64,000 bases of DNA from Streptomyces sp. H27-H5 (GCF_026627505.1 NZ_JAPNLK010000039.1:1-64000); one strand, 5' to 3'. Shown: positions 23,514-32,621, counted from the first letter of the stretch. Notes: generated by a model not told the origin, from the sequence alone. Numbers and translations: made by a program.

Positions 23514-24713
23514 ATGGCTCCGCGCATCGCCCTGCTGGGCGGCCGACCGAGTGTGTTGAAGTCCGCGTCCGACCTCGGTTGCGACGTGGTGCTGATCCAG
23601 ACGCCGGGCGTGTACGACCCGGAGGCCGCCGCCGCGTTCTGCGTACAGGTCGTCGACACTCCGCTCGTCGACCAGGAGGCGGCGGTCGCCGCCGGTCGCA
23701 AGGTGTTCGCCGAGCAGCCGGTGGTGCGGTTCTTCTCGCCCGCCGAGCTGGGGCTGGTCGCCGCCGCCCGGTTGAACGAGGAATTCGGCCTCGGCGGCAA
23801 CTCGGTGGAGACCGTCCGGCTGCTCAAGGACAAGGCCGCGATGCGGCGGCGCCTGGCCGAGGTGGGCCTCTCCCCCGTCCGCTTCCGTGTCGTGGAGAGC
23901 GAGGCGGAGCTGCTGGAGTTCGTCACCGAACTCGCGGGCCCGGTGATGATCAAGCCGTTGGACTATGGCGGCAGCCGCGACGTCCACCGGGTCGAGGGGC
24001 CCGACCGGGTCCCGGAAATCTGGCGGAAGGTCGAGGCGGTCGGGCGCAGCCGCATGCTGGCCGAGGAGTTCCTGTCCGGTCACGAGGTCAGCGTCGAGGG
24101 CTTCTCGCAGGACGGCGTCCACTCTGTCGTCGCGGTGACGGACAAGCTGCTGGGCGAGGGCGGGTCCGGGTTCATCGAGGCGGGCCACTCCGTCCCGGCC
24201 CGGGTGGACGAGGCGACCCGGCAGGGGATCGTGGACCTGACGGGGCGGCTGCTCGACGCGGTCGGTCTGGTCGAGGGGCCCTCGCACACCGAGATCATGA
24301 TCACCGATGCGGGTCTGCGGATCATCGAGTCGCACAACCGTGCGGGCGGCGACAACATCCCCGAACTGGTGCGCCTGGCCTACGGCGTGGACCTGGTCCG
24401 GGCCGCGGTGGCGGTGCCCCTCGGCCTGGAGGCCTGGGACCCCGAGGTCCCGGAGGCCACCGCGGGCGCGGCGATCCGGTTCCTGCTCGCCGAGCCGGGG
24501 GTCGTGACCGACGTCGAGGTGCCCGCCGAGGCGGAGGAGGGCGTCACCCTCGGCATCCAGGCCGTGCCCGGGACCGTGGTGCCCCCGCTCACCTGGTCCG
24601 TGGACCGGGTTTGCGGCCATGTGATCGCCGTCGGCGCCGATGCCGCCGAGGCCGTCGCCCGCTGCGAGAAGACGGTCGCCGCCATCGAGATCAGGACCAG
24701 GCCGGTCGGCTGA
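23514..24713 (+). CDS. ATP-grasp carboxylate-amine ligase (first)
   Basis: A 399-residue ATP-grasp enzyme. A Rossmann-like N-domain (RIALLGGRPSVLKSASDLG) leads to the ATP-grasp core: KDKAAMRRRLAEVGL, PVMIKPLDYGGSRDV with the ATP-binding Lys and Gly loop, MLAEEFLSGHEVSVEGF, SHTEIMITDAGLRIIESHNRAGGDNIPEL with the metal-binding Glu and Asn. It resembles the BacD/DdaF group of dipeptide ligases. The start at 23514 rather than 23475 is preferred because GGAAGG lies about 8 nt upstream. A likely role is joining a cluster-made acid to an amino acid. Confidence 0.82.
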   Translation: MAPRIALLGGRPSVLKSASDLGCDVVLIQTPGVYDPEAAAAFCVQVVDTPLVDQEAAVAAGRKVFAEQPVVRFFSPAELGLVAAARLNEEFGLGGNSVETVRLLKDKAAMRRRLAEVGLSPVRFRVVESEAELLEFVTELAGPVMIKPLDYGGSRDVHRVEGPDRVPEIWRKVEAVGRSRMLAEEFLSGHEVSVEGFSQDGVHSVVAVTDKLLGEGGSGFIEAGHSVPARVDEATRQGIVDLTGRLLDAVGLVEGPSHTEIMITDAGLRIIESHNRAGGDNIPELVRLAYGVDLVRAAVAVPLGLEAWDPEVPEATAGAAIRFLLAEPGVVTDVEVPAEAEEGVTLGIQAVPGTVVPPLTWSVDRVCGHVIAVGADAAEAVARCEKTVAAIEIRTRPVG

Positions 24714-24755
24714 CGCGGCTCCGTCACACGTCCACATCCACAGCTGAGGTAAGTA

Positions 24756-26012
24756 ATGAGTGGTGACACCGTTCCCCGTACGGTCGTGATCGTCGACGCG
24801 TACGCGAGCGCACGCTGCCTGGCGCCGCTGTTCCGGGCCCGGGGCTACACCTGCGTCCACGTGCAGAGCACCCCCACGATTCCGCCCGCGTACGAACGGA
24901 GCTTCCGACCGGAGGACTTCGTCGTCAACATCGTCCACGACGGGGACGTCTCCCGGACGGCCGCGGCGATCGCCGCGCACGGCCCGAAGGGGCTGGTGCC
25001 CGGCGTGGAGCGGGCCGTCGTCCTCGCCGACCGGCTGAGCGAGGAACTCGGCCTGCCGGGCAACGGGACCGCGCTGAGCGCGGCCCGCCGCGACAAGTAC
25101 CGCATGATCGAGACGGTCAGGGAGGCCGGAGTCCCCGGCACCGACCAGGTGCTGGCCGCCGACCTGGACACCCTGCTGCGGTGGTACGAGAAGGCCGACG
25201 GCCGTGTGGTGCTCAAGCCGGTGAGCAGCGCGGGCAGCGACGGCGTCCACTTCTGCGACACCGTCGAGGAGGTGCGGGCGGCGTTCGACGCCCTGCTCGG
25301 CAGCACGAGCGCGCTGGACCAGGACAATCACGCGGTGCTGGCGCAGGAGTACCTCGTCGGCAGCGAGTACATCGTGAACACGGTGAGCCTGGACGGGCGG
25401 CACTACGTCAGCGACATCTGGAAGATGCACCACCTCAGCGCGAACGGCGTGCGGGACCTGCCCGCGGGCGCCGAGCTGATGACGCGTCACGGGGTCGAGC
25501 AGGAACAGCTGGTGGAGCACACGCTGCTGGTGCTCGACGCCCTGGGCATCCGCAACGGCCCGGCGCACACCGAGTTGAAACTGACGCCCCGGGGCCCGCG
25601 GCTGGTGGAGACGGGCACCCGTGTCTGCGGCGCCGACGTGCACGTGCCCGTCGAGGCGGCCATCGGCGAGAGCCAGTTGGACTGGACCGTCGACGCCTGC
25701 GTCGATCCCGAGCGGTTCGCGCAGCGGTGGGAGAGCGGCTACGAGCTGAACCGGCACGCCCGGGTCGTCAACATGGTCTCGCCCGCCGAGGGCCGGCTCG
25801 CCGGGTACCCGAGGATGGCCGAGCTGCGGGCGCTGGAGAGCTTCCACGACGTGCTGTTCCGCGTCACCCCCGGCAACCCGGTCTTCCGGTCCGTCGACGA
25901 CTGGACGTTCCCGCTGCGGGTGTACCTGCTGCACGAGACCGCGAGCACCGTGGCCCGTGACGCGCTGACCGCGCGGTACATGGACGGGGACGGCTTCTAC
26001 GACATCACCTGA
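24756..26012 (+). CDS. ATP-grasp carboxylate-amine ligase (second)
   Basis: A 418-residue ATP-grasp enzyme distinct from the first. It shows TVVIVDAYASARCLAPLFRARG at the start, RRDKYRMIETVREAGVPG, GRVVLKPVSSAGSDGVHFC (ATP-binding Lys and loop), VLAQEYLVGSEYIVNTVSLDG and PAHTELKLTPRGPRLVETGTRVCG with acidic metal ligands. GAGGTAAG precedes ATG 24756. The 42-bp gap to the previous gene suggests one operon. Two consecutive ligases imply at least two amide bonds or two alternative partners. Confidence 0.82.
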   Translation: MSGDTVPRTVVIVDAYASARCLAPLFRARGYTCVHVQSTPTIPPAYERSFRPEDFVVNIVHDGDVSRTAAAIAAHGPKGLVPGVERAVVLADRLSEELGLPGNGTALSAARRDKYRMIETVREAGVPGTDQVLAADLDTLLRWYEKADGRVVLKPVSSAGSDGVHFCDTVEEVRAAFDALLGSTSALDQDNHAVLAQEYLVGSEYIVNTVSLDGRHYVSDIWKMHHLSANGVRDLPAGAELMTRHGVEQEQLVEHTLLVLDALGIRNGPAHTELKLTPRGPRLVETGTRVCGADVHVPVEAAIGESQLDWTVDACVDPERFAQRWESGYELNRHARVVNMVSPAEGRLAGYPRMAELRALESFHDVLFRVTPGNPVFRSVDDWTFPLRVYLLHETASTVARDALTARYMDGDGFYDIT

Positions 26013-26065
26013 GACGTCTTGGCCGGCGGTCACCTCCCGCAACCGCACCCCACTTTTGGAGATCC

Positions 26066-27331
26066 ATGTCCTTCCTGCGCCCTCGGTTTCCCGGTGAGCG
26101 CGCCCTGGCCGCCGGGATCGCGATCGACGCGACCGGCAACGGGATGTACGTCCCGTTCAGCCTGGTGTTCTTCCTCCACGTCACCGGATTGCCGCTGGCG
26201 CTGATCGGCCTGGTGCTCACCGTCACCGGGCTGATCGGCATCGCCGCGCTGCCGGTGGCCGGCATCGCCGTCGACCGCTTCGGCGCGCGGAGGGTGCAGC
26301 TCTTCCTGTACGTCCTGCGCGGGCTCAGTTTCGCCTGCTTCCCGCTCGCCCACTCGCTGCCCGCCTTCGCCGCGGTGGCGATGCTCGCCGCGATCGGCAC
26401 CCGGGCCTTCCCCGCCGCCCTCCAGGCCAGGATCGGGGAGCTCGTCGACGGGGAGAACCGGGACCGGATGCAGGCGCTCAGCCGCAGCCTCGGCAACGCC
26501 GGGCTGGGCGTGGGCACCCTGATCGCCTCGCTGCTCATCGCCACGTCGGGGGACTCCGGCTACATCGCCGCCGCCTTCCTGAACGCGGCGAGCTTCCTCG
26601 TCGCGGCGGTGTTGGCCGCGCGCACCCCGATCACCGTGCCGGCCGCCCGGTCCCGGGCCGACAAGCGCGGGGGGTACCGGCTCGTCGCCAAGGACCGCCC
26701 GTTCCTGACGCTGACCCTCGCGAACCTGCTGGTGGCGTTCGGCTACACCTCGCTCAGCGTGCTGTTGCCCGTGTACGCCGTCGACTGGCTGCACCTGCCG
26801 CAGGGGCTCACCGGTGTCGCGTTCGTCGTCAACACCGCGCTCTGCGCCACGGTCTCCGTGCCGGTCGCCGCGTTCGCCCGGCGCCGGTTCACGACCCGGA
26901 CCCGGGCGGCGGCGGCCGGGGCGGCGCTCTTCGGGACCGGTTTCATCGGGCAGATCGTGCTCGGCACGCTGCGCCCGGAGAACGTGCAGGTGCTGTTGGC
27001 CGGGCTGCTGGCGGCCGTGATCGTCATGACGGTGGGCGAGATGGTGCACAGCACCTTCTCGGGCTCGCTGGCCCAGGCGGCGGCGCCGGAGGCACTGCGC
27101 GGGCGGTACCTCGCCGGATACCAGCTGTCCTGGTCCCTGGCGTACGCCCTCGCGCCCACCGTGTTCACGGCCCTGATCACCCTCGACGGCCGGCTGCCCT
27201 GGGTGCTGGTCGCGTCCACGACCCTGCTGGGCGCCGGTCTGCTCCTGCGCGTCGAGCGCTCCCTGCGTCCGGACGTCGTCGCGTTTCCCGCGCCGCCCGT
27301 CGAGAGCAAGGCGGCTGCGGCGAGCCGCTGA
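26066..27331 (+). CDS. MFS transporter (probable product exporter)
   Basis: A 421-residue protein with about 12 predicted membrane helices, of the major facilitator group. Between helices 2 and 3 is AGIAVDRFGARRVQLFLYVLRG, a version of the GxxxDRxGRR loop; a repeat-half copy and a central cytoplasmic loop (RSRADKRGGYRLVAKDRP) follow. Placed between ATP-grasp genes, it most likely exports the cluster product and may give self-protection. Two hairpins lie just downstream. Confidence 0.85.
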   Translation: MSFLRPRFPGERALAAGIAIDATGNGMYVPFSLVFFLHVTGLPLALIGLVLTVTGLIGIAALPVAGIAVDRFGARRVQLFLYVLRGLSFACFPLAHSLPAFAAVAMLAAIGTRAFPAALQARIGELVDGENRDRMQALSRSLGNAGLGVGTLIASLLIATSGDSGYIAAAFLNAASFLVAAVLAARTPITVPAARSRADKRGGYRLVAKDRPFLTLTLANLLVAFGYTSLSVLLPVYAVDWLHLPQGLTGVAFVVNTALCATVSVPVAAFARRRFTTRTRAAAAGAALFGTGFIGQIVLGTLRPENVQVLLAGLLAAVIVMTVGEMVHSTFSGSLAQAAAPEALRGRYLAGYQLSWSLAYALAPTVFTALITLDGRLPWVLVASTTLLGAGLLLRVERSLRPDVVAFPAPPVESKAAAASR

Positions 27332-27334
27332 ACG

Positions 27335-27380
27335 CCGTGCCGGCCCCGGAGCCGGCACGGCCGATCGGCGCACGCCGATC
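27335..27380 (+). terminator. Tandem hairpins between MFS and third ligase genes
   Basis: CCGTGCCGGC (27335-27344) pairs perfectly with GCCGGCACGG (27351-27360), and GATCGGCG (27363-27370) with CGCCGATC (27373-27380). There is no U-run, as is usual in Streptomyces. They may end or attenuate the transcript before the last ligase gene. Confidence 0.6.
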
Positions 27381-27433
27381 ACCACCTGACAGCCAATCGA
27401 CCCACATCGCACAGAAGTCAGAAAGAGGTTCGC

Positions 27434-28810
27434 ATGGATCGCGTCGCCTTGACCGAGGAGTACCTGGCCGAGCTGGCCGGCGGCAACCTGAAGACGAGCG
27501 AGCTGCTGGGAGGGCTGCCGCAGAACAAGATCCTCAACAGCGACAAGCCCAACGGCATGGGCCAGTGGCTCTCGCGGCCCCTGTTCCTGGGCCGCGACGA
27601 GCACACCCGACTCGCGGGTGACCTGGACAACCTGCTGAACGCCCTGTCCAGCCTCCCCGACCGCCTCTTCGGCGGGGACTTCGCCGCGTTCGCGAGCGCG
27701 GGCGGCCTGAACGAGGTGCAGGTCGCCGCCGTCATGCGCAACCGGGGCGCGAGGATGACCCGCCAGACCCGGGCGGACCTGATCTGCGACGAGGCCGGCT
27801 TCAAGCTGCTGGAGTTGAACATCGGCAGCGCGGTCGGCGGCATGGACAACGTGGACGTGTGCCGCGAGCTGCTCGCGCACCCGGTGCTCGCGGAGTTCGC
27901 CGAGCGGCACGGGCTCACCTTCATGGACTCGCTGCGCGAGCAGGTCAACAACATCCTGGTGGAGAGCGGGTTCGCTCCCGGGGACCGGCCGGTGGTCGCC
28001 CTGACGGAGTGGCCGAGCGTCTTCGAGGACGAGATCCCGTACATGACGCAGCTGTGCGAGCGCTGGGGCGAACTGGGCCTGGACGCCTCCCCCTGCCACC
28101 TCGGGCAGTTGGAGGTGCGCGACGGTCGGGTGTGGCTCGGCGAGAAGCCGGTGGACATCATCGTGCGCACGTTCCTGATCCGGGACCTGCTGACGCCCGG
28201 GGCGGAGGAGCTGACCGCGCCGGTCTTCGACGCGGCGAACCGGGGCGAGGTCAAGATCTTCACCCCGCTGGACACCACCGCGTACGCCAGCAAGGGCGCC
28301 CTCGCGATGCTCTCGGACGAGAACAACCGCGGTCTGTTCAGCGCCGAGGAGCTGGCCAGTCTGGACCGCATCCTGCCGTGGACGCGGATGGTGCGGCCGG
28401 GTCTGGTGACCCTGGAGAACGGCGAGCGCGTCGACCTCGTCTCCTACGCCGTGGAGCACCAGGCGGACCTGGTGCTGAAGCCGACCTCCCTGTCCGGCGG
28501 CAAGGGGGTCGTGCTCGGCTGGTCCGACGACCTGACGCCCGAGCAGTGGCGGGAGCAGGTCGACCTGGCGCTGGAGAGCCCGTACGTCATCCAGCGCAGG
28601 ATCCGCTCCGTCCTGGAGTCGGTGCCCGTGGACGAGGACGGCACGCTGGGTCGGTTCCGGCCGGTGTGGGGCGTGGTCACGGGTGTCAACGGCTTCACCG
28701 GCGCCAGTGTCCGGGCCATCCCGGAAGCCGCCGGGGACGTCGTGGTGAACGTGGTGAACGGGGCGCACGTGGGCGGCGTGCTCCACCAGACGGCCGAGTC
28801 CGGCGCCTGA
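27434..28810 (+). CDS. Divergent ATP-grasp-like ligase (probable circularly permuted type)
   Basis: A 458-residue protein. Visible segments are TRADLICDEAGFKLLELNIGSAVGGMDNVD, in which an E-x-N pair resembles the metal site of ATP-grasps but occurs early; LADVLKPTSLSGG-type (DLVLKPTSLSGGKGVVLGW), an ATP-binding Lys and Gly loop, occurs late; and YVIQRRIRSVLESVPV. This reversed order fits circularly permuted ATP-grasps such as glutathionylspermidine synthase-like ligases. It would add a third amide-forming step. It closes the right arm before a strong terminator. Confidence 0.65.
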   Translation: MDRVALTEEYLAELAGGNLKTSELLGGLPQNKILNSDKPNGMGQWLSRPLFLGRDEHTRLAGDLDNLLNALSSLPDRLFGGDFAAFASAGGLNEVQVAAVMRNRGARMTRQTRADLICDEAGFKLLELNIGSAVGGMDNVDVCRELLAHPVLAEFAERHGLTFMDSLREQVNNILVESGFAPGDRPVVALTEWPSVFEDEIPYMTQLCERWGELGLDASPCHLGQLEVRDGRVWLGEKPVDIIVRTFLIRDLLTPGAEELTAPVFDAANRGEVKIFTPLDTTAYASKGALAMLSDENNRGLFSAEELASLDRILPWTRMVRPGLVTLENGERVDLVSYAVEHQADLVLKPTSLSGGKGVVLGWSDDLTPEQWREQVDLALESPYVIQRRIRSVLESVPVDEDGTLGRFRPVWGVVTGVNGFTGASVRAIPEAAGDVVVNVVNGAHVGGVLHQTAESGA

Positions 28811-28830
28811 CCCGGCCCACCGGTCTCGTC

Positions 28831-28866
28831 GGCCCCCGGCTCCGTGGTGACACGGTGTCGGGGGCC
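28831..28866. terminator. Bidirectional terminator
   Basis: GGCCCCCGGCTCCGTG (28831-28846) pairs with CACGGTGTCGGGGGCC (28851-28866), 14 of 16 bp around a GTGA loop. It lies between the convergent third ligase and FAD oxidase genes and marks the right edge of the cluster's plus-strand arm. Confidence 0.8.
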
Positions 28867-28910
28867 TTCGCGTGCGGTGGGCCGGTCGGTCGGGACCCGC
28901 CCTCGGGGCG

Positions 28911-30275
28911 TCAGTCGTGGTCGGGGAAGAGGGTGTGCGGGCTGAGCAGGTGGTCGGGGTCCAGGGCCGCCTTCACGGAACGCATGACGGCGATGTCAGC
29001 GGCGGACCGGGTGAGGTGCAGGTGGCGGGACTTGGCCCGGCCGATCCCGTGTTCGGCGCTGATGCTGCCGCCGACGGCGGCGACGCGGCCGAGCACGGCC
29101 TCGGTGACCGCCTCCTCGTCGTCGGGCGCGACGTCGAGGAGGTTGACGTGCACGTTCCCCTCGGCCAGGTGGCCGAAGAGGTACGGCGTGGCCCGGCCGG
29201 CGAGCAGGGCGGGCAGGTCGGCGGCGAACGCGGGGAGGTCGGCGAGGGGGACGGTGACGTCCAGTTTCAGCGGGATCCCGGCGGCGTTCAGGGACTCGGT
29301 GTGCCGTTCGCGGTAGGCGGCGAGCCGGCGGCCGTCGGAGGCCGTCCGGGCGACGGCCACCTCCCGTGCGGGCGCCTTCTCCAGTGCGTCGGCGAGTTCC
29401 TCGGCCGGGTCGCGGCGGCCCGCGCACTCGACCAGCAGGTAGACGGGGTGGGTGGTGCGGAAGGGGGCGGGGAGTCCACTCGTGGCCAGGACGAGGGCCA
29501 GGCCGTCGGCCGTGAAGAACTCGACCAGTTCGAGGGATTCGAGCCGGCGGAGGTCCGTCAGGAGGGTGACGGCGGCGTCGAGCGAGTCCAGGGCGAGCAG
29601 GGCGGTGACCCGTCGGGGCAGGTGCGGGACCAGCGCGAGTCGGGCCCGGGTGATGACGGCCAGGGTGCCCTCGCTGCCGACCAGCAGGCCCGTGAGGTCG
29701 TAGCCGGTGTTGTCCTTGGGGAGACCGGCCAGCCGGTCCAGGACGCTCCCGTCGGCCAGGACCGCCTCCAGTCCGACGACGTTGGCGCGTGTGGTGCCGT
29801 ACCGCACGACGCGTTCGCCACCCGCGTTGGTGGCGATCATGCCGCCCAGGGTGGCCGAGTCCCGGGAGGCCAGGTCGACCCCGAACTCCAACTCCCGCGG
29901 GGCGACGTGCCGCCGCAGCGCGGCGAGGGGGACGCCCGCGCCGACCGTGACCCGGCGCGCGGCCACGTCGATCGGGCCGAGTGCGGTGAGGCGGCGCGTC
30001 GAGAGGACGACCTCGGTGCCGGAAGGGTCGGGGACCGAGCCGCCGACCAGGCCGGTGTTGCCGCCCTGCGGGACGATCGGGACGCCGGCGGCGTGGCACA
30101 ACCGCACCACCTCGGCGACCTGGGCGGTGTCGGCGGGGCGCACCACCAGCCGGGACCGGCCGACCCAGCGGCCGGTGAAGTCGCTCTCGTGGGAGGCGCG
30201 CAGTGACGGGTCGGTGAGCACGTGGGCGGCCCCGACCACGGCCGAGAGGCGGGTGGCGAGCGGGTCGGGTTCCAT
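28911..30275 (-). CDS. FAD-linked oxidase, GlcD/D-lactate dehydrogenase type
   Basis: A 454-residue flavoprotein of the FAD_binding_4 (VAO) family with an FAD-oxidase C-terminal domain. RLVVRPADTAQVAEVVRLCHAAGVPIVPQGGNTGLVGGSVP is the FAD pyrophosphate site, TLGGMIATNAGGERVVRYG the second FAD loop, and the C-terminal GSISAEHGIGRAKSRHL holds the catalytic-site His and Arg. Such enzymes oxidise 2-hydroxy acids, here probably with a quinone or cytochrome acceptor. It stands alone between terminators. It may or may not belong to the cluster. Confidence 0.85.
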   Translation of the reverse strand: MEPDPLATRLSAVVGAAHVLTDPSLRASHESDFTGRWVGRSRLVVRPADTAQVAEVVRLCHAAGVPIVPQGGNTGLVGGSVPDPSGTEVVLSTRRLTALGPIDVAARRVTVGAGVPLAALRRHVAPRELEFGVDLASRDSATLGGMIATNAGGERVVRYGTTRANVVGLEAVLADGSVLDRLAGLPKDNTGYDLTGLLVGSEGTLAVITRARLALVPHLPRRVTALLALDSLDAAVTLLTDLRRLESLELVEFFTADGLALVLATSGLPAPFRTTHPVYLLVECAGRRDPAEELADALEKAPAREVAVARTASDGRRLAAYRERHTESLNAAGIPLKLDVTVPLADLPAFAADLPALLAGRATPYLFGHLAEGNVHVNLLDVAPDDEEAVTEAVLGRVAAVGGSISAEHGIGRAKSRHLHLTRSAADIAVMRSVKAALDPDHLLSPHTLFPDHD

Positions 30276-30314
30276 GGGGGTCGGTCGGTCCTCTCGGTCC
30301 TGGGGGCTTGCCGA

Positions 30315-31310
30315 TCAGGTGGGGGCGCCGGCGAGGATGGACTCCCCGACGGAGGTGCGGGCGTAGAGCACCGAGCGTCCGGCCCGGTGGGCGCTGACCA
30401 GGCCCGCGTCGCGCAGCGCCGTGAGGTACTGGGACACCCCGGCCGTGGATATGCCGGTGCGGTGGGCCAGTTCGGTGGTGGAGGCGGGGGCGTCCAGCTC
30501 GGTCAGCAGCAGGGTCCGTGAGCGGCCGAGCACGGCGGCGATGGCGTCGGTCCGGGCGACGGGCCGGGACTCCCACAGCGGGCCGATCCCGCGTGCCGGG
30601 TAGGCGAGTTGGGGCGGATCCGGCAGTCGTACCCGGGTCAGGACGCGGGGTCCGGCGAAGGCCGAGGGGACCAGCAGCAGGCCCGCGCCCGCCGTCTTGC
30701 GCGTCAGGGTCCGCTGCCTGCGGACCATCCGCAGGCCGTTGTCGACCCAACTCAGCGACACGTGGAGTTCGTTGAAGAGGCGTCCGGCGCCGTGCTCGGC
30801 GACCTGCCGGGCCCGGTGGAAGACGTCGGCTTCGAGCACGGTCCGGATCCGGGCCCAGTAGGGGGCGAGCGCCAGTTCCCAGTACGCCTCGATCTCCTCG
30901 CCGACGCGCGCCAACTGGGGCCGCGGCTCGGCGTACAGGGCCCGCAACCGGGGCCCGCGCGAGCTCATGTGCTTCTCCAGGTGGTCGAGGTCCTGGCGGA
31001 CCCGGTCGTCCGGCTCCTCCCGGATCGCGGCCAGTTCCTCCGCGAGGGTGGGCGCCGCGCCGGGGGGCGCGGGGGTGAGGAAGTCGGGGAGGTAGCGCGC
31101 GGGCGGGATCAGCTCGGCGAGCCAGCCCCGGTCGAGGCCCGCCGCCTCGACGCGCGGCCGCACCTGTTCGATCCAGGGACCGTGCACGGGGTGCGCGAGG
31201 CCGGATCGCAGGAGCCGGAAGCTGGTCACGACCTCCCACATCGGCGAGACGGCGAACCGCATCTGCGCCAGGTCACTTGCCGAGAACGCCAGTTCCGCCA
31301 CGACAACCAC
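30315..31310 (-). CDS. ArsR-like winged-helix regulator
   Basis: A 331-residue regulator with a large N-terminal domain (ELAFSASDLAQMRFAVSPMWEVVTSFRLL, typical of Streptomyces DUF5937 proteins) and a C-terminal winged helix: STTELAHRTGISTAGVSQYLTALRDAGLVSAHRAGRSVLYARTSVGESIL. The start is either GTG 31310 or GTG 31301; neither has a clear AGGAGG. It is divergent from an MFS gene with a 64-bp AT-rich gap, so it most likely represses the MFS/siderophore-interacting pair. Confidence 0.8.
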   Translation of the reverse strand: MVVVAELAFSASDLAQMRFAVSPMWEVVTSFRLLRSGLAHPVHGPWIEQVRPRVEAAGLDRGWLAELIPPARYLPDFLTPAPPGAAPTLAEELAAIREEPDDRVRQDLDHLEKHMSSRGPRLRALYAEPRPQLARVGEEIEAYWELALAPYWARIRTVLEADVFHRARQVAEHGAGRLFNELHVSLSWVDNGLRMVRRQRTLTRKTAGAGLLLVPSAFAGPRVLTRVRLPDPPQLAYPARGIGPLWESRPVARTDAIAAVLGRSRTLLLTELDAPASTTELAHRTGISTAGVSQYLTALRDAGLVSAHRAGRSVLYARTSVGESILAGAPT

Positions 31311-31374
31311 CCCATGGATTCAAGCATTTCTTAATCAATGGCCATCAGCGTACAGCGGCGGGAGGATCCGGCAC

Positions 31375-32601
31375 ATGCTCTCCACCTTCAGTGGGCTGCC
31401 CCGCACAGCCTGGATCGTCTTCGCGGGCACGATCGTCAACCGACTCGGTTTCATGGTCACCCCCTTCCTGGTCTACTACCTGGGATCGCGCGGGATCAGC
31501 ACCTCCGACGTCCCCTACGTGCTGGGCGCCCTGGGGGCCGGCAACCTGGTCGGCCCGCTCCTCGGCGGTTTCCTGGCCGACCGCAGCGGCCGGCGCGCGA
31601 CGATGGTCATCGGTCTGGTCGGTGTCGCCGCCTCGCACGGCCTGCTGTTCGTCGCCCCGAACCTGCTGAGCCTCATGCTCACGGCCGCGCTCCTGAGCGT
31701 CACCGGCAGCCTCGTCGGTCCGGCCGCCTCCGCGCTGGTCGCCGACGCGGTCGACAAGGACCGGCGTCGGGCCGCGTTCTCGCTGGTCCACTGGGCGGTG
31801 AACATCGGCACCGCGGGCGCCGGCATGCTCGGCGGGTTCCTGGCCACGAAGGGCTACTGGCTGCTGTTCACGGTGGACGCGGCGACCTCGCTCGTCTACG
31901 CGGTGATCGCGGCCACGATGCTGCCCCGGGGAACGGGCCCGAAAGCGGCCGGTCCCCAGGCCGGCGCCGGCGGGGCCGGTTACGGCGTGGTCTACCGGGA
32001 CCGTCTGATGCGGGCCCTGCTGCCGCTGTTCGCCACCTCCGTCGCGATCTACTGCCTGATCGAGGCGAGCCTGCCGCTCGCCATCCGCGACGACGGCCTC
32101 TCCCCCACCGTCCTCGGCCTGATGTTCGCGCTCAACGCCGCGCTGGTCGTCATATTGCAGCCGATCGCGACGGCCGTGCTCGCCGACGTGAAGCCGCTGC
32201 CGGTCTACGTCTCGGCCAGCGTCCTGGTCGCCCTCGGCGTCGCGCTGACCGGTGTCGCCGACACCCCCTGGGCGTACGCCGGTACGGTGGCGCTGTGGTC
32301 CCTCGGCGAGGCGTCCCTCGGGGGTCTGCACTCGTCGATCATCCAGAGCATCGCCCCGGAGGACGCACGGGCCCGCTATCAGGGAGCCTTCCAGTGGTCC
32401 TGCGGCATCGCCCGGTTCACCGCGCTCACCGCCGGCACCGCGGTGTACGCCCACGCCGGTCCCGCCGTCCTCTGGTGGATCGCCGCCGTGGCGGGCGTGG
32501 CGGCCTCCCTCACGGTCGGCGCCCTCGGCCCCATGATCAACCGCCGGCACGCCGCCATCGAACTGGCCGCCGCGTCGGACTCCGCGCCCGTCGCCGGCTG
32601 A
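31375..32601 (+). CDS. MFS transporter
   Basis: A 408-residue, roughly 12-helix MFS protein with GGFLADRSGRRATMVIGL as the conserved cytoplasmic loop and YRDRLMRALLPLFATSVAIYCLIEASLPLAI opening the second half. GGGAGG precedes ATG 31375. It is followed after 20 bp by the siderophore-interacting protein gene and preceded by the divergent ArsR-like regulator. This arrangement fits small-molecule efflux or siderophore traffic. Confidence 0.83.
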   Translation: MLSTFSGLPRTAWIVFAGTIVNRLGFMVTPFLVYYLGSRGISTSDVPYVLGALGAGNLVGPLLGGFLADRSGRRATMVIGLVGVAASHGLLFVAPNLLSLMLTAALLSVTGSLVGPAASALVADAVDKDRRRAAFSLVHWAVNIGTAGAGMLGGFLATKGYWLLFTVDAATSLVYAVIAATMLPRGTGPKAAGPQAGAGGAGYGVVYRDRLMRALLPLFATSVAIYCLIEASLPLAIRDDGLSPTVLGLMFALNAALVVILQPIATAVLADVKPLPVYVSASVLVALGVALTGVADTPWAYAGTVALWSLGEASLGGLHSSIIQSIAPEDARARYQGAFQWSCGIARFTALTAGTAVYAHAGPAVLWWIAAVAGVAASLTVGALGPMINRRHAAIELAAASDSAPVAG

Positions 32602-32621
32602 ACCACCGAAAAGGAACAGCA

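Noticed and set aside
20117..28786. Very long minus-strand open frames (933, 1257 and 918 codons) opposite the right arm of the isochorismate cluster
   Set aside because: They are antisense shadows: no ribosome sites, His/Arg/Gly-rich nonsense composition, and the plus strand holds recognisable enzymes with correct codon bias.
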